64,000 nt of DNA from CAVTYH01 sp963738835 (GCA_963738835.1 CAVTYH010000006.1:372001-436000); one strand, 5' to 3'. Positions 46,438 through 56,029 are shown, counted from the stretch's first letter. Notes: a model not told the origin generated them from the sequence alone. A program made the numbers and translations.

Positions 46438-47679
46438 ATGAAGCCCAACCGTCGCAGGTTCCTCGGTCTCGCCGGTGGCGCAGCCGCGCTCTCGGCGGTT
46501 CGTCCCGGTTTCGCCGCCGAGTCAAATGTGACTGATGAATCGCTTGAAAAGGCGGCCGCCAAGCCGGTCCTCGACGTCAAAGCGTTCAAGGACCCGGTCA
46601 TCATCGAATCGATTGAACTGTTGCGCAAAGGCCGCGAACATTTTGTTCGAGTGCGCTCCAAAGACGGCGCGGAAGGCATTTCCGTGGACAACGGCCGGAT
46701 GAACGTGCTACATCCGATCTTGAATCAACTCATCATCCCGTATTTCATCGGTAAAGACGCCCGCGATTTGGAAGAGCATTTGTTCGGGGTCTATCGCGAA
46801 AAAGACAACTACAAATTTCAGGGGCTGGCGCTGTGGTGCCCGGTGGCGATGGTCGAGTTTGCGATCCTCGACATGCTGGGCCGCATCGTCAAAAAGCCAA
46901 TGGGCGAACTGCTGGGCGGGGTCGTTCGCAATGACATGCAGTTTTACGTGGCCAGCGGCCGGCGCGACACCACGCCCGAGCAAGAGATCGATTATCTGAA
47001 GAGCCTGATCGGCAAAACCGGCGCCAAGGCCATTAAGTTCCGCGTCGGCGGGCGGATGAGTCGCAATGCCGACGCCATGCCCGGGCGCACCGACAAGTTG
47101 ATTCCGCTGACGCGCAAATCGTTCGGCGATTCGTTGGTCATCATGGCCGACGCCAACAGCTCCTACGATCCGTCGCACGCGATCGAAGTCGGCCGGATGC
47201 TGGAAGACATCGGCGCGCTGCAGTTCGAAGAGCCGTGTCCCTTCGACGATTTCGCTGCCACCAAGAAAGTCAGCGACACGCTAACGATTCCGATTGCGAT
47301 CGGCGAGCAAGAATCGAGCCACCGGCGATTTCAGGCCATGATTCGCGATCACGTAGCCGACGTCGTGCAGCCCGACCTGTATTATTACGGCGGAATGATT
47401 CGCTCCATCCGCGTCGCGCGCATGGCCGCGGTTTGCGAGCTGCCGATCATGCTGCATCTTTCCGGCGGCTTTGGGTTTGTTTATTCGCTGCACTACTCCG
47501 GCTGCGTGCAAAACATCAGCCCGTGGCAGGAATACAAACAGGGCGTGGAGACTTACGGGAAATGGTTCGATCCGCCGTTGGGCACGACCGACAGCAAAAT
47601 TAATGTGCCCACAGGACCCGGCGCAGGCTTTGCCGATCCGAAGGGACTGCTCGAAGGCGCGACCGTCGTCAAAACATAG
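46438..47679 (+). CDS. Tat-exported enolase-superfamily (MR/MLE) enzyme
   Basis: 413 residues with a twin-arginine signal (RRRFLGLAGGAAALSA). The MR/MLE barrel shows the Lys strand AKAIKFRVGGRMS and metal ligands in VIMADANSSYDPS, LQFEEPCPFDD and IAIGEQESSHRR. DVVQPDLYYYGGMIRSIRVA and IMLHLSGG follow. Such enzymes abstract an alpha-proton from a carboxylate (racemases, sugar-acid dehydratases). Export via Tat fits planctomycete periplasmic sugar metabolism. Substrate unknown. Confidence 0.9.
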   Translation: MKPNRRRFLGLAGGAAALSAVRPGFAAESNVTDESLEKAAAKPVLDVKAFKDPVIIESIELLRKGREHFVRVRSKDGAEGISVDNGRMNVLHPILNQLIIPYFIGKDARDLEEHLFGVYREKDNYKFQGLALWCPVAMVEFAILDMLGRIVKKPMGELLGGVVRNDMQFYVASGRRDTTPEQEIDYLKSLIGKTGAKAIKFRVGGRMSRNADAMPGRTDKLIPLTRKSFGDSLVIMADANSSYDPSHAIEVGRMLEDIGALQFEEPCPFDDFAATKKVSDTLTIPIAIGEQESSHRRFQAMIRDHVADVVQPDLYYYGGMIRSIRVARMAAVCELPIMLHLSGGFGFVYSLHYSGCVQNISPWQEYKQGVETYGKWFDPPLGTTDSKINVPTGPGAGFADPKGLLEGATVVKT

Positions 47680-47683
47680 TCGT

Positions 47684-48888
47684 TTACTTCACGGCATACG
47701 AATCGAGAATCCGCTGCTTTTCCTTTTCCAAATCAATCGGCGCGTAGCTGAACAACGACGCCAGTTTGGCGTCAATTGGAGTTGACACGACGTCGTCGCT
47801 GCCGCTGGAAAGTTGCTTGCTTTTGGCTTCGAGCATCCCAACCTGGCTTTGTAGTTTTTTCTTCTCGGCTTCTACTGCCTGCTTCTTTGCGGCTTCGTTT
47901 TGGGTGGCATTGTCATTGTTGCCAACTTGAGCCGCTTGTTGCTGTAGCATTGTCAATCGCGTTCTTAAACCCTGCATCGTCCTTTCGTTATGTCGCGGGT
48001 TTCTCTCTTCCATGGGAATTTGCTGCTCGATCCTGGAAATCTCCCCTTGAATGCGCTGAGTATAGCGTTGAGCCGCCGCCTCGTTTTTGCCGGCCTTTGA
48101 ATCGGCGCATCTTTCGTTGAATCAATATTTTTGATTTTTTCCGCTAAAGTGGTCTGCGCAGCTTGCGTCTTCTTGAGGTCCTCGTGCGCTTTTGCAGCCA
48201 GTCGGGCTTTGATATCTTCCCGAGCGCTGGCCTGAGCGGTCTTCAATTCATCAAATTTCTTCAGTGCGGCGGCTTTGCCATCGGCCATGGCGTTGGCCAA
48301 CGCCCCTTTCATTTGCTTGTTGAGATCATCTTGCAGCGCGTCAGCATTAACCGACGAAGCCTGACCCGCTGCCGGCCCGGCGTAATAGCCCAGCACGCCG
48401 CCGAGCCAATCAGCCGTTTTCTTGGCCTCTTCGCTCGGAGCCACGGCATCCTCGCTGGCCAACATGCGGGCCAGATCGTGCATGCTGGCTTGAGCGCCGG
48501 CATGATCTTTTCGCAAAACTTGCAGATAGATTTTCAGTCGCCACGCTGCCAAATTTAGCGGATCGCCTTTCTTCGCCACGCCCGATGATGGATTAGGCAG
48601 CGCGAGATCGACGTACTTCGCCGCCTCGTCGTTTTTGAAATTCTTGACCGAAACTAAAGCCATCGCCAGAGGCACTCGCAGATCGCTCGGGGCGGCCGTT
48701 ATGGCCTGATCGTATTGCTGATGGGCTGCTGCAAACGCCTCAGACGATGGTTTCCAGGCGGTGTCAAATAACTCCTGAATCTGGCCGGCAACATTCGCCG
48801 CTTTGGAAATGCTAACGACCGCCGCGCAGACTCCAACAAAAACCGCCAGTCTTAACAAGCCAAGTCGGCTGCTTTTTCGCGCGTACAT
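47684..48888 (-). CDS. Exported coiled-coil/TPR-like protein (frameshifted)
   Basis: The ATG at 48888 follows GGGAGG. A signal sequence (LGLLRLAVFVGVCAAVVSIS) precedes a helical repeat region (AFAAAHQQYDQAITAAPSDL, EAAKYVDLALPNPSSG) resembling TPR, then Ala/Lys-rich coiled coil. Near 48105 the frame changes from STKDAPIQ to DSKAGKNEAAAQRYTQRIQG. The rest continues to 47684 with QLSSGSDDVVSTPID and FSYAPIDLEKEKQRILDSYA. Merged length is about 400 aa. Probably a periplasmic structural or interaction protein. Confidence 0.75.
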
Positions 48889-49187
48889 AGAGATGCCTCC
48901 CCCGTGTTCCTGACAAGAATTCCCGCTGCTCGAACAGCTTTGATTATAATGCACGCGATTTTGCCTTGTCACGCAGCAAGCTGGACCAAATGGTGCGAAA
49001 ACCCTCCAACTACCTGCTTCTGGCAAGTAGGCGACACCCCTACCGGCCGCCGGGGTTTAACAAACGGGCTGATGCCGTGCGCTGGCCGGTTCAACTGGCC
49101 ATTTCGCGGCAGAATGCGTCCGTTTCGGGGGATCACGTCGGCGACCTTCGCAATCTCTGGCGTCAACTTTGGACGAAAGGAAGACCC

Positions 49188-50615
49188 ATGAAACGCAGAT
49201 CTCCCCTGGCAATTGTCATCACCGGCTGCATCGCAATTTCGGCGGCCAATCGCGCTGGAGCCCAAAACTGGCCACAGTGGCGGGGAGCTAACCGCGACGC
49301 CAAGGTGACCGGCTTCAAAGCGCCGGCTACCTGGCCCAAGGAACTGACCCAGAAATGGAAAGTAACCGTGGGCGAAGGCCCTTCGTCGCCTGCCTTGGTC
49401 GACGGCGAGCTGTATGTGATCGGCCGGCAGGAAGGCAATGAAGTTGTCCGCTGCCTGGATGCCGCGACTGGGAATGAGATTTGGCAAGACAAATACGATG
49501 CGCCTCCTCCCATGGGACCAGCCGCCGCCTTTTCCGGTCCACGCAGCTCGCCCACCGTGGCCGATGGCAAAGTGATTACGCTGGGAGTGCATGGCACACT
49601 CACCTGCTACGACGCGGCCAATGGAAACAAACTGTGGCGCAAAGACGGTTTCGAGGGTGGGTTGCCACGGTTCGATCCAGCTAGCTCGCCAATTGTCATG
49701 GATGGCGTCTGCATCGCTCAAGTCGGCGGAGATCGGGGTGGCGGAATCGTCGCTTACGACTTGGCCACGGGCGACGAAAAATGGAAGTGGACTGGCGATG
49801 GGCCAGCCTACGCTTCTCCCGCGGTGCTCACGATCGACGGAGAAAAAGCCATTGTCGCCGTCACGGCGAGCAAACTCGTCGCCATCAATGCCGCCGATGG
49901 CAAGAACCTGTGGCAAACTTCGTACACTCAGGGCCGCTACAACGCCGCCACGCCCATCGTCGCCGGCCAGACGGTCATCTATGCCGGACCAACCAGCGGC
50001 ATTACCGCAGTTTCGATGGAGAAAGATGGCGACGCGCTGGCGGCCAAACCACGATGGAAGAATCCCGACAACTCGCTGATGTACAATACACCCGTGTTGC
50101 ACGACGGTTGGCTGTATGGCATCTCCAATTTGAATAGCCTGTTCTGCGTGAACGCCGAAACCGGCGAGAGCGCCTGGTCGGCTCCGCTGGGACAACCGGC
50201 GGGCGGCGCTCCTCCCGCTAGTGCATCGGGCGAAAAGAAAGCGGAAGCTTCTGCGGATAGTGCGAAGAAAGCGGACGCGCCTGTTGCCGCGGCCGATCAA
50301 AAGGCCGGCGACAAAAAAGGCGGACCCGGCGGACCACCGGGCGGACCCGGCATGCGCGGCGGCAAGGGCATGCGGGGCGGCATGCGCGGTGGAATGGGAG
50401 GCGGCGGCTACGGCTCGGTCGTCGACGCCGGCAAGGTGCTGGTCGCGCTGATTCCCAGCGGCCAGCTTGTTGTCTTCGAACCCAACGAAAAAGAGTTCAA
50501 ACAAATCGCCAGCTACAAAGTTGCCGACGGCGATGCCTATGCCTACCCGATCCTGTCGGGCAACAAAATCTTTGTGCGAGACAAAGATTCGCTGGTAGCA
50601 TGGACGATAGAGTAA
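49188..50615 (+). CDS. Secreted PQQ-like beta-propeller protein with Gly/Met/Arg insert
   Basis: 475 residues with signal peptide (LAIVITGCIAISAANRAGA) and the WPQWRGANRDAKVTGF entry. Blades include VVRCLDAATGNEIWQDKY, LTCYDAANGNKLWRKDG and IVAYDLATGDEKWKWTG. Between two late blades lies an inserted low-complexity segment: Ala/Lys-rich, then GGPGGPPGGPGMRGG with repeated MRGG. GAAAGGAAG supports the ATG. A second member of this family is at 30534. Confidence 0.92.
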   Translation: MKRRSPLAIVITGCIAISAANRAGAQNWPQWRGANRDAKVTGFKAPATWPKELTQKWKVTVGEGPSSPALVDGELYVIGRQEGNEVVRCLDAATGNEIWQDKYDAPPPMGPAAAFSGPRSSPTVADGKVITLGVHGTLTCYDAANGNKLWRKDGFEGGLPRFDPASSPIVMDGVCIAQVGGDRGGGIVAYDLATGDEKWKWTGDGPAYASPAVLTIDGEKAIVAVTASKLVAINAADGKNLWQTSYTQGRYNAATPIVAGQTVIYAGPTSGITAVSMEKDGDALAAKPRWKNPDNSLMYNTPVLHDGWLYGISNLNSLFCVNAETGESAWSAPLGQPAGGAPPASASGEKKAEASADSAKKADAPVAAADQKAGDKKGGPGGPPGGPGMRGGKGMRGGMRGGMGGGGYGSVVDAGKVLVALIPSGQLVVFEPNEKEFKQIASYKVADGDAYAYPILSGNKIFVRDKDSLVAWTIE

Positions 50616-50648
50616 GAATCCCATGTTCACAACTTTGGGGGGCGTGTC

Positions 50649-51089
50649 ATGGACACCCCGACGATTGTCTTCCTCGTGGTGCTTGCACTCTTTGTTGCAT
50701 TGCAAATCTTTGGCGTCATTGCCCGTCGGATTTATCGGCGGAGGAAAGCTGTAGTTGATCGGGAAGTCGGCGAATTCTTGGCTCGACCCTGCCCGCATTG
50801 TGGAAGAATCTTCGGTCCGCCAGCGTTTTGGGTCTTGTATGGACCAAAACCGAGATGGTGGTTGTCGCCCGTCGGGATGATTATTTGCGAGTCCGATGCA
50901 TCCGGCTTTGAACGATTCATCAACGTTGGTTGTCATCACTGCTTCCGACTTTTCACGTTCGATCGGGCGGGCAATTGCCAATGTGCGGAAGGGATTCCGA
51001 TAACCGATCAAGACGGTTGCGCTCCATTGCGAACGGCTCTGGAAGAGCGCGCTAAACGCGAATACGAAGTTGGGTTGATTACAAACTGA
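50649..51089 (+). CDS. Membrane-anchored zinc-ribbon-like protein
   Basis: 146 residues. An N-terminal membrane helix (TIVFLVVLALFVALQIFGVI) and basic stretch RRIYRRRK precede two Cys pairs, CPHCGRIFGPPA and VGCHHCFRLFTFD, spaced as a zinc ribbon, plus a further CQC. No family recognised. It follows the PQQ gene by 33 bp on the same strand, so the two may be co-transcribed. Confidence 0.7.
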   Translation: MDTPTIVFLVVLALFVALQIFGVIARRIYRRRKAVVDREVGEFLARPCPHCGRIFGPPAFWVLYGPKPRWWLSPVGMIICESDASGFERFINVGCHHCFRLFTFDRAGNCQCAEGIPITDQDGCAPLRTALEERAKREYEVGLITN

Positions 51090-51094
51090 CATAT

Positions 51095-52626
51095 CTAATA
51101 CGACTTCGCCAGCACCGCGCGGCGGTCAACGGGCTTACCGGTGAAAATGCATTTGCCGGGCTGGTCGCAGTCGGGCAGTTGGCCCAGCTGTGGGAGGCAG
51201 CGGACGGTGACTTTCAAATCGCCGAGGATTTTTTCGACTTCTGGGCCTTCGCTGACGTGGCTCAGCGCAAAGCCGCCGTGGATTTCCGGCACGTCGGCGT
51301 TCTTGGGTGTGAACCAGGCTTTGAACTCGTCTGCGTTGTCGATCTTGCGCGTGTTCGCGGTGCGATAGGCCAGGGCCCGCTCGAACAGGTTCAGTTTGCA
51401 TCTCAGTCAGCGTTTGGCCAATTGTGGAAACAAATTGCCCGCGCGGCACACCGGCTTTCTCGCCCGGCTTGTCGCGACGGGCCATAAACACGGCGTCGCC
51501 GGCGACATCGCGCGGGCCAATCTCCAACCGTATCGGCACGCCACGTTTGATGTGCTGCCAAACTTTGTCGCCGCCGCGCAGATCACGGGCATCAATCAGC
51601 ACGCGCACGGGCCGGCCATCATAGAGCTGCGATTTCAGGTCAGCTTCCAGCCGGCGGCAGAAATCCATTACGGTCGATTTCTCTTCGTCGTTGCGGAAGA
51701 TCGGCAGAATCACGACGTGCGAAGGAGCCAACCGTGGCGGAACGATAATGCCATCGTCATCGCCGTGCGTCATCACCAAGCCACCAACCAACCGCGTAGA
51801 CACGCCCCACGAAGTCGTCCAGCAAAATTCCTCGCGCCCTTCGCTGGAAAGGAATTTAATTTCCTGCGCTTTCGAAAAATTCTGGCCCAAAAAGTGAGAC
51901 GTGCCGGCCTGCAGCGCCTTGCGGTCTTGCATCATGGCTTCAATGGCGTAGGTATCCACCGCGCCGGGAAAGCGCTCCGCTGCAGTTTTCTCACCGCGGA
52001 TGACCGGCATTGCCATGTAATCTTGGGCGAACGTGGCGTACAAATCCAAAATCCGCAGCGTCTCTTCCACCGCCTCTTCTTTGTTGGCGTGGGCCGTGTG
52101 CCCCTCTTGCCACAAGAACTCGGTCGTGCGCAGGAACAGCCGCGTGCGCATTTCCCAGCGCACCACATTGGCCCATTGATTGATGAGAATCGGCAGATCG
52201 CGGTACGATTGCACCCACTTGGCATACATCGCGCCGATGATGGTCTCGCTCGTGGGTCGCACCACCAGCGGCTCTTCCAGCGGCGCCGTCGGCACCAACC
52301 CGCCGTCTGGCCCCGCTTCCAAACGGTGATGGGTCACCACCGCGCATTCTTTGGCGAAGCCTTCCACGTGCGCCGCTTCTTTTTCCAAATAGCTCAGCGG
52401 AATGAACAGCGGGAAATACGCATTCTGATGGCCCGGTGTCTTTGAACATCTGGTCGAGCGAGCGTTGAATGTTCTCCCAAATGGCGTACCCCCAGGGCTT
52501 GATGACCATGCAGCCGCGCACGGGCGAAACTTCGGCCAGCTCGGCGGCACGCACCACCTGCTGGTACCACTCCGGGTAATCTTCCTCGCGCGTCGGACTA
52601 ATCGCATTTTTGGCGGCCTTGGCCAT
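51095..52626 (-). CDS. proS: Prolyl-tRNA synthetase, archaeal/eukaryote-like type (two frameshifts)
   Basis: Start MAKAAKNAISPTREEDYPEW with AAAGGAA upstream. Class II motif 1 region (GCMVIKPWGYAIWENIQ), then PLEEPLVVRPTSETIIGAMY and NQWANVVRWEMRTRLFLRTT (motif 2), WQEGHTAHA, and motif 3 within the later catalytic part. The anticodon-binding domain and C-terminal KCIFTGKPVDRRAVLAKSY complete type 3 ProRS. An extra base near 52433 (GGGCC) and another near 51391 break the frame. The merged length of about 510 aa is normal. Essential gene, so the breaks are likely errors. A repeat-rich leader precedes it. Confidence 0.93.
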
Positions 52627-52774
52627 GCAGATTCCTTTCACAGATGATCTGATTGATTCATTTTGATTCGTTGAACAATAGTGTGATGTTGACGGCATTT
52701 TAAGTGGCCGCGATTTAATGGGGAATGGGGAGTGTGGAATGGGGAATGCTTTGCGGAAACCGCGACTGCAAAGG

Positions 52775-52803
52775 TGTAGCGGCCGGGCTCGACCCGGCGC
52801 TGT
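52775..52803 (+). repeat. GTGTAGCGGCCGGGC hairpin repeat (copy 2)
   Basis: GTGTAGCGGCCGGGC-TCGA-CCCGGCGCTG; second copy of the hairpin at 9867 with a changed loop, as expected for a mobile or concerted repeat. Confidence 0.7.
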
Positions 52804-52844
52804 CGGCCTGCCTTCGCAAAAAACGAATGACGAAGGACAAGCAC

Positions 52845-52926
52845 GCACAAAATATAAAAACCGCTGCGACAATGCTTGTGCATAAAACCTGGAAAACAGG
52901 GCGTATTTGCAAAAACATTGCCGCAT
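52845..52926 (-). repeat. Leader hairpin repeat B1
   Basis: On the minus strand the arm TGCGGCAATG with TTTGCA pairs with TGCA...CATTGTCGCA, followed by GGTTTTTATATTTTG. Same family as A1, A2 and B2. The flanking CGAAGGACAAGCACGC is also repeated before B2. Confidence 0.7.
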
Positions 52927-53011
52927 CACTCGTCCGTTGGCCGACGTTCGATTGAAACGCCACCGGTCTTTCGCCAAAGACAAACGACGAACGGCGAAGG
53001 ACTCACTCGCG

Positions 53012-53095
53012 CGAAATTCAAAAATCGATGACAAAATGCTGGCGCAAAAAGCCTGGAAAACAAGGGGTCTTTGCACCAACACTTTACCATCACTT
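53012..53095 (-). repeat. Leader hairpin repeat B2
   Basis: On the minus strand GATGGTAAAGTGTTGGTGCA (and AAGACC) pairs with GGCTTTTTGCGCCAGCATTT and TGTCATC. This forms a long interrupted stem followed by GATTTTTG. It shares AAAGTGTTGG and GCGCCA with A2. Confidence 0.75.
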
Positions 53096-53377
53096 TTCCC
53101 TTCCGCTGCCGTGCTCTTGGCAGCGCGTTGCAATCAACCCCTGGTCCCCGACTCCCGGCCCATTGCCCTTCCGGGAAATTCGCTGTGCCCATCCGACGCA
53201 GATTGGGCACGCCGCCGCTGTGGTTTTCCAATTGATTCATATCAATCTGCCCAGGTTCCATCTTTAGACAATGGGCGCTCTAAAGGGCGCTCGCTTCTGA
53301 TGCGTTTATCAACCGCGACTTATTTCCTAGCCTGATTCTTCCGCTTACTGCCTTTCGCCTCACTTAATTATCGCAAT

Positions 53378-53406
53378 ATTATAGTGTACATATATTTCAA
53401 TGTCAA
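53378..53406 (-). promoter_or_regulatory. Perfect-consensus sigma-70 promoter, proS-side copy
   Basis: On the minus strand TTGACA (53406-53401), 17-base spacer, TATAAT (53383-53378). Points toward proS, expected start near 53371, about 745 nt before the ATG. Upstream box GCATGGCCCAAAAAACG is shared with the uvrB-side promoter. Confidence 0.82.
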
Positions 53407-53555
53407 GTCGTTTTTTGGGCCATGCTAGTAGGCAAGGCATTTTGACTTGCTGTCGGGCATTGAGATTGAATGGGCTATCTCTGCAAAGACGTATTCAACA
53501 ATCGCGGGCGAATGTGGTATAAAGCAAGATTGATCATTGCCCCCAAAAAAATCCT

Positions 53556-54135
53556 ATGCAGCGATTTGGCAGTTTAAGACGCTTGATGTACATTACGGCA
53601 CTGTTCTTATCTGGATGGTGCCTGTCTCGCTGTCTGCCGATAGGAGCAATCGAGATTCTGGAATCCGGGGCTTTCATCTCCGCAGGAGTGATTGCGATTC
53701 ATGGCAGTCTGGCGCGTTGTGCCCATCATGCTGCTAGGTTTCGTCTTCACCGAAGCACTGATCTGGGGCCTGTTCTATTCTGGAAGCTGGTACTACCCGC
53801 AATCGGACGATATGCGTGCCATTGCTGCTATCGGTTGCAATACCGCGACACTGCTTGGTGCCGGACAACTGATTGTGCGACGTCCACAACTCGCCACGAA
53901 TCTTTCGCAGCGGCTCGCCCTCGCAGTCCCATTGCTTTGCTTTGGCTGGGGAATCTTTCTTGGCGGCGCTTTTGCGCGATGTATCAGTGAATTTGCGATG
54001 GACCGGTTCACTCCTGAACCGGTTGGCTTGGCAGCAGCATGTGTCTGTGCAACTGGCATTTGGCTGGCTTCTCTTTTGCCCGTTGAATTCCAAGTTCTCA
54101 GCAACAATTCGGACAACAGCAAGCAGCTGTGCTAA
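53556..54135 (+). CDS. Membrane protein of unknown function (probable frameshift)
   Basis: One frame gives MQRFGSLRRLMYITALFLSG and AFISAGVIAIHGSLAR. Near 53715 the next frame continues VVPIMLLGFVFTEALIWGLF, then AVPLLCFGWGIFLGGAFARC and PVGLAAACVCATGIWLASLL. Joined, they make a five-helix membrane protein of about 190 aa. If there is no frameshift, the second part would start at the ATG 53701. No family recognised. Confidence 0.6.
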
Positions 54136-54165
54136 CCTTCTGCGGCATCGCTCCGTTATCATTTG

Positions 54166-54174
54166 TGATATAAT
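54166..54174 (+). promoter_or_regulatory. Extended -10 promoter of the DUF433/DUF5615 pair
   Basis: TGA-TATAAT is a perfect TGn extended -10. The predicted start, seven bases after the hexamer, coincides with the ATG at 54181, so the first gene would be leaderless. No good -35 is visible, as is usual for extended -10 promoters. Confidence 0.6.
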
Positions 54175-54180
54175 TTTATC

Positions 54181-54522
54181 ATGACTTCTAATGTGAGCAC
54201 CTTCGATCAAGCCGCCGAATTAGTCGCGAAGATGACCGTGAGTGAAAAAGCCCAACTCTTGCAGTTGGTCGCCGGCGAGTTGGGAGATGTGCATCCTGGC
54301 ATTGAAAGCCGGCCTGAGGTCTGCGGTGGCGAGTCATGTATCATCCGCACTCGAATTCCGGTTTGGGTGTTGGAGCAAGCTCGTCGGCTGGGAGCAGCCG
54401 AGGCCGATCTGTTGCGGTCTTACCCCACGCTAAGGGCAGCCGACCTGGTCAACGCCTGGGCATATGCACGGCAGCACCGGCAAGAAATTGACGAGCAGAT
54501 TCTTGCGAACGAAAACGCCTAA
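54181..54522 (+). CDS. DUF433 antitoxin-like protein
   Basis: 113 residues. The C-terminal approximately 70 residues form a DUF433 winged-helix domain: GIESRPEVCGGESCIIRTRI, PVWVLEQARRLGAAEADLLR and SYPTLRAADLVNAWAYARQH. DUF433 proteins are VapB-like antitoxins and typically precede a DUF5615 PIN-like toxin, as here (9-bp gap). No Shine-Dalgarno; see the promoter entry. Confidence 0.9.
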   Translation: MTSNVSTFDQAAELVAKMTVSEKAQLLQLVAGELGDVHPGIESRPEVCGGESCIIRTRIPVWVLEQARRLGAAEADLLRSYPTLRAADLVNAWAYARQHRQEIDEQILANENA

Positions 54523-54531
54523 CGATGCGCG

Positions 54532-54882
54532 ATGGCCCGATTCTACGCCAACGAGAATTTTCCTCAGCCGGTTGTTGAGGAACTCCGGAAATTCAGCCAC
54601 GACGTATTGACCGTATTCGAAACGGGCAAAGCGGGAGTTTCGTGGTCAGATCGAAGCGTACTTGAGTTTGCCGTGTCGGAAGACCGAGTGTTGCTCACGA
54701 TGAATCGCAAGCACTTCCGGCGATTGCATACAGAAGTTCCGACGCATCCCGGCATCGTGCTTTGCACGGTCGATCTCGATTTCGTGGGCCAAGCAGAGCG
54801 GATCAGCGAGATCGTCGAAAACACTGGCGATTGCCGCGGCCAACTGCTAACGGTGAATCGACCGGGGCCAAAACTGCGCTAG
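54532..54882 (+). CDS. DUF5615 PIN-like toxin
   Basis: 116 residues. MARFYANENFPQPVVEELRK carries the first acidic site (NEN in place of DEN/DAN). HDVLTVFETGKAGVSWSDRS and EDRVLLTMNRKHFRRLH (usually T-x-D, here TMN) follow, then HPGIVLCTVD. The fold is the Mut7-C/PIN-like nuclease of DUF433-DUF5615 toxin-antitoxin modules. Two of the usual Asp residues are Asn here, which may reduce metal binding. Co-transcribed with the antitoxin. Confidence 0.88.
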   Translation: MARFYANENFPQPVVEELRKFSHDVLTVFETGKAGVSWSDRSVLEFAVSEDRVLLTMNRKHFRRLHTEVPTHPGIVLCTVDLDFVGQAERISEIVENTGDCRGQLLTVNRPGPKLR

Positions 54883-55005
54883 TATCTCTCGCGGCCACGC
54901 GTCGAATCAACAAAAGACCCCATGGCCTTCCTTGTTGGGTTGGGGAAGTGTTCCTAGAATGACCCGGACGTTTTTGATAATTGTCAGGCATAGAAAGCTC
55001 TTCGC

Positions 55006-56007
55006 ATGGCGCGTCGATTTGTCAGTGATCTCGGGCCGCAAGATAACGTTGATCAGATTTTTCTGGCTTCGCAAAAACAGTTGCGGCCGAATCGGAATGG
55101 AAATTTGTATTTGCAGGTCGATTTGTCCGACCGCACCGGGTCGATTGCCGCGCGGATGTGGAACGCCGGGGAAGCGGATTATCGGTCGTTCGAAGATGGC
55201 GATCTGGTGCATGTCGAAGGGGCCACGCAAGTTTTTCAAGGCGGTCTGCAACTGATCGCCACCAGCATTTGCAAAGCGCGGGCGGAAGAAGTTGATCTGG
55301 CCGATTTCATGAGCCTGTCGCCGGCCGATATCGACCGGCTGGCGCTGCGGCTGGCCGAGTTGCTGCGGTCGATGCAAGATTTATCGCTCCGCAATTTGGC
55401 CGAGTGCTTTTTGGCCGACGAAGAATTTATGGCGCGGCTGGCACGCTCGCCGGCGGGCATCAAAAATCATCATGCGTATCCGGGTGGGCTGCTCGAGCAT
55501 GTGGTGAATTTGATGGAGCTGGCGGGGCACGTGGCGAGCCATTATCCGGCGATCGATCGCGATTTGCTCTTGATGGGTGTGTTCTTGCACGATGTCGGCA
55601 AGATCGAAGAGCTTTCCAGCGACCGCGGGTTTGCCTACACCGATGCCGGGCAATTGCTCGGTCATGTGGTGTTGGCGATTTCGCTCCTAGACACCAAGCT
55701 GCGCGAAACGGAAGCGCTGACCGGCGAAGCAATGCCGGAAGAAACCGTGCTGCGGCTGAAGCACATGATCGTGAGCCATCACGGCGAGTACGAGTACGGC
55801 GCGCCGAAATTGCCGATGACCTTAGAGGCCATCGCCCTGCACCAGCTCGATAACCTCGATGCCAAATTGCACAACTTCCAGCAACTGATGCGCGACGACG
55901 CCAATTTGGACAGCCCGTGGACGCAATATCACCAGGGATTGGGACGGAAACTGTTCAAAGGGCGGGCGGTTGCCGGTCAGCGAACGGCCGGGGATGCGCC
56001 TCGATAA
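55006..56007 (+). CDS. YhaM-like 3'-5' exoribonuclease (OB fold plus HD domain)
   Basis: 333 residues. N-terminal OB-fold: QIFLASQKQLRPNRNGNLYL, then LSDRTGSIAARMWNAGEADY. C-terminal HD domain: NHHAYPGGLLEHVVNLMELA, VFLHDVGKIEELS, GHVVLAISLLD, HMIVSHHGEYEYGAPKLPMT and LDNLDAK. This two-domain order is that of YhaM/Cbf1 RNA exonucleases. It is followed by rnr, so two RNA-degrading enzymes lie side by side. Confidence 0.9.
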   Translation: MARRFVSDLGPQDNVDQIFLASQKQLRPNRNGNLYLQVDLSDRTGSIAARMWNAGEADYRSFEDGDLVHVEGATQVFQGGLQLIATSICKARAEEVDLADFMSLSPADIDRLALRLAELLRSMQDLSLRNLAECFLADEEFMARLARSPAGIKNHHAYPGGLLEHVVNLMELAGHVASHYPAIDRDLLLMGVFLHDVGKIEELSSDRGFAYTDAGQLLGHVVLAISLLDTKLRETEALTGEAMPEETVLRLKHMIVSHHGEYEYGAPKLPMTLEAIALHQLDNLDAKLHNFQQLMRDDANLDSPWTQYHQGLGRKLFKGRAVAGQRTAGDAPR

Positions 56008-56029
56008 TCATTCTGAAACCAGCAAGTCT

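Larger units (their letters stand above)
52627..53555. other. Repeat-rich intergenic region upstream of proS
   Basis: About 0.93 kb without a convincing gene. From the proS side: GC hairpin repeat (52775), leader hairpins B1 and B2, about 280 nt of unmatched sequence, and a perfect-consensus minus-strand promoter at 53378-53406. The layout matches the region upstream of uvrB. Confidence 0.75.

Noticed and set aside
48969..51092. 707-codon open frame on the minus strand across the PQQ gene
   Set aside because: It is exactly antisense to a clear secreted PQQ-propeller gene and an adjacent membrane protein. Its translation is Arg/Ala/Gly-rich with no domains.
52926..53261. Minus-strand open frame in the proS leader (MNQLENHSGG...)
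   Set aside because: It lies between the promoter and hairpin B2 and has a start with moderate context. It runs through a repeat and has no counterpart in the uvrB leader, so coding is not supported.
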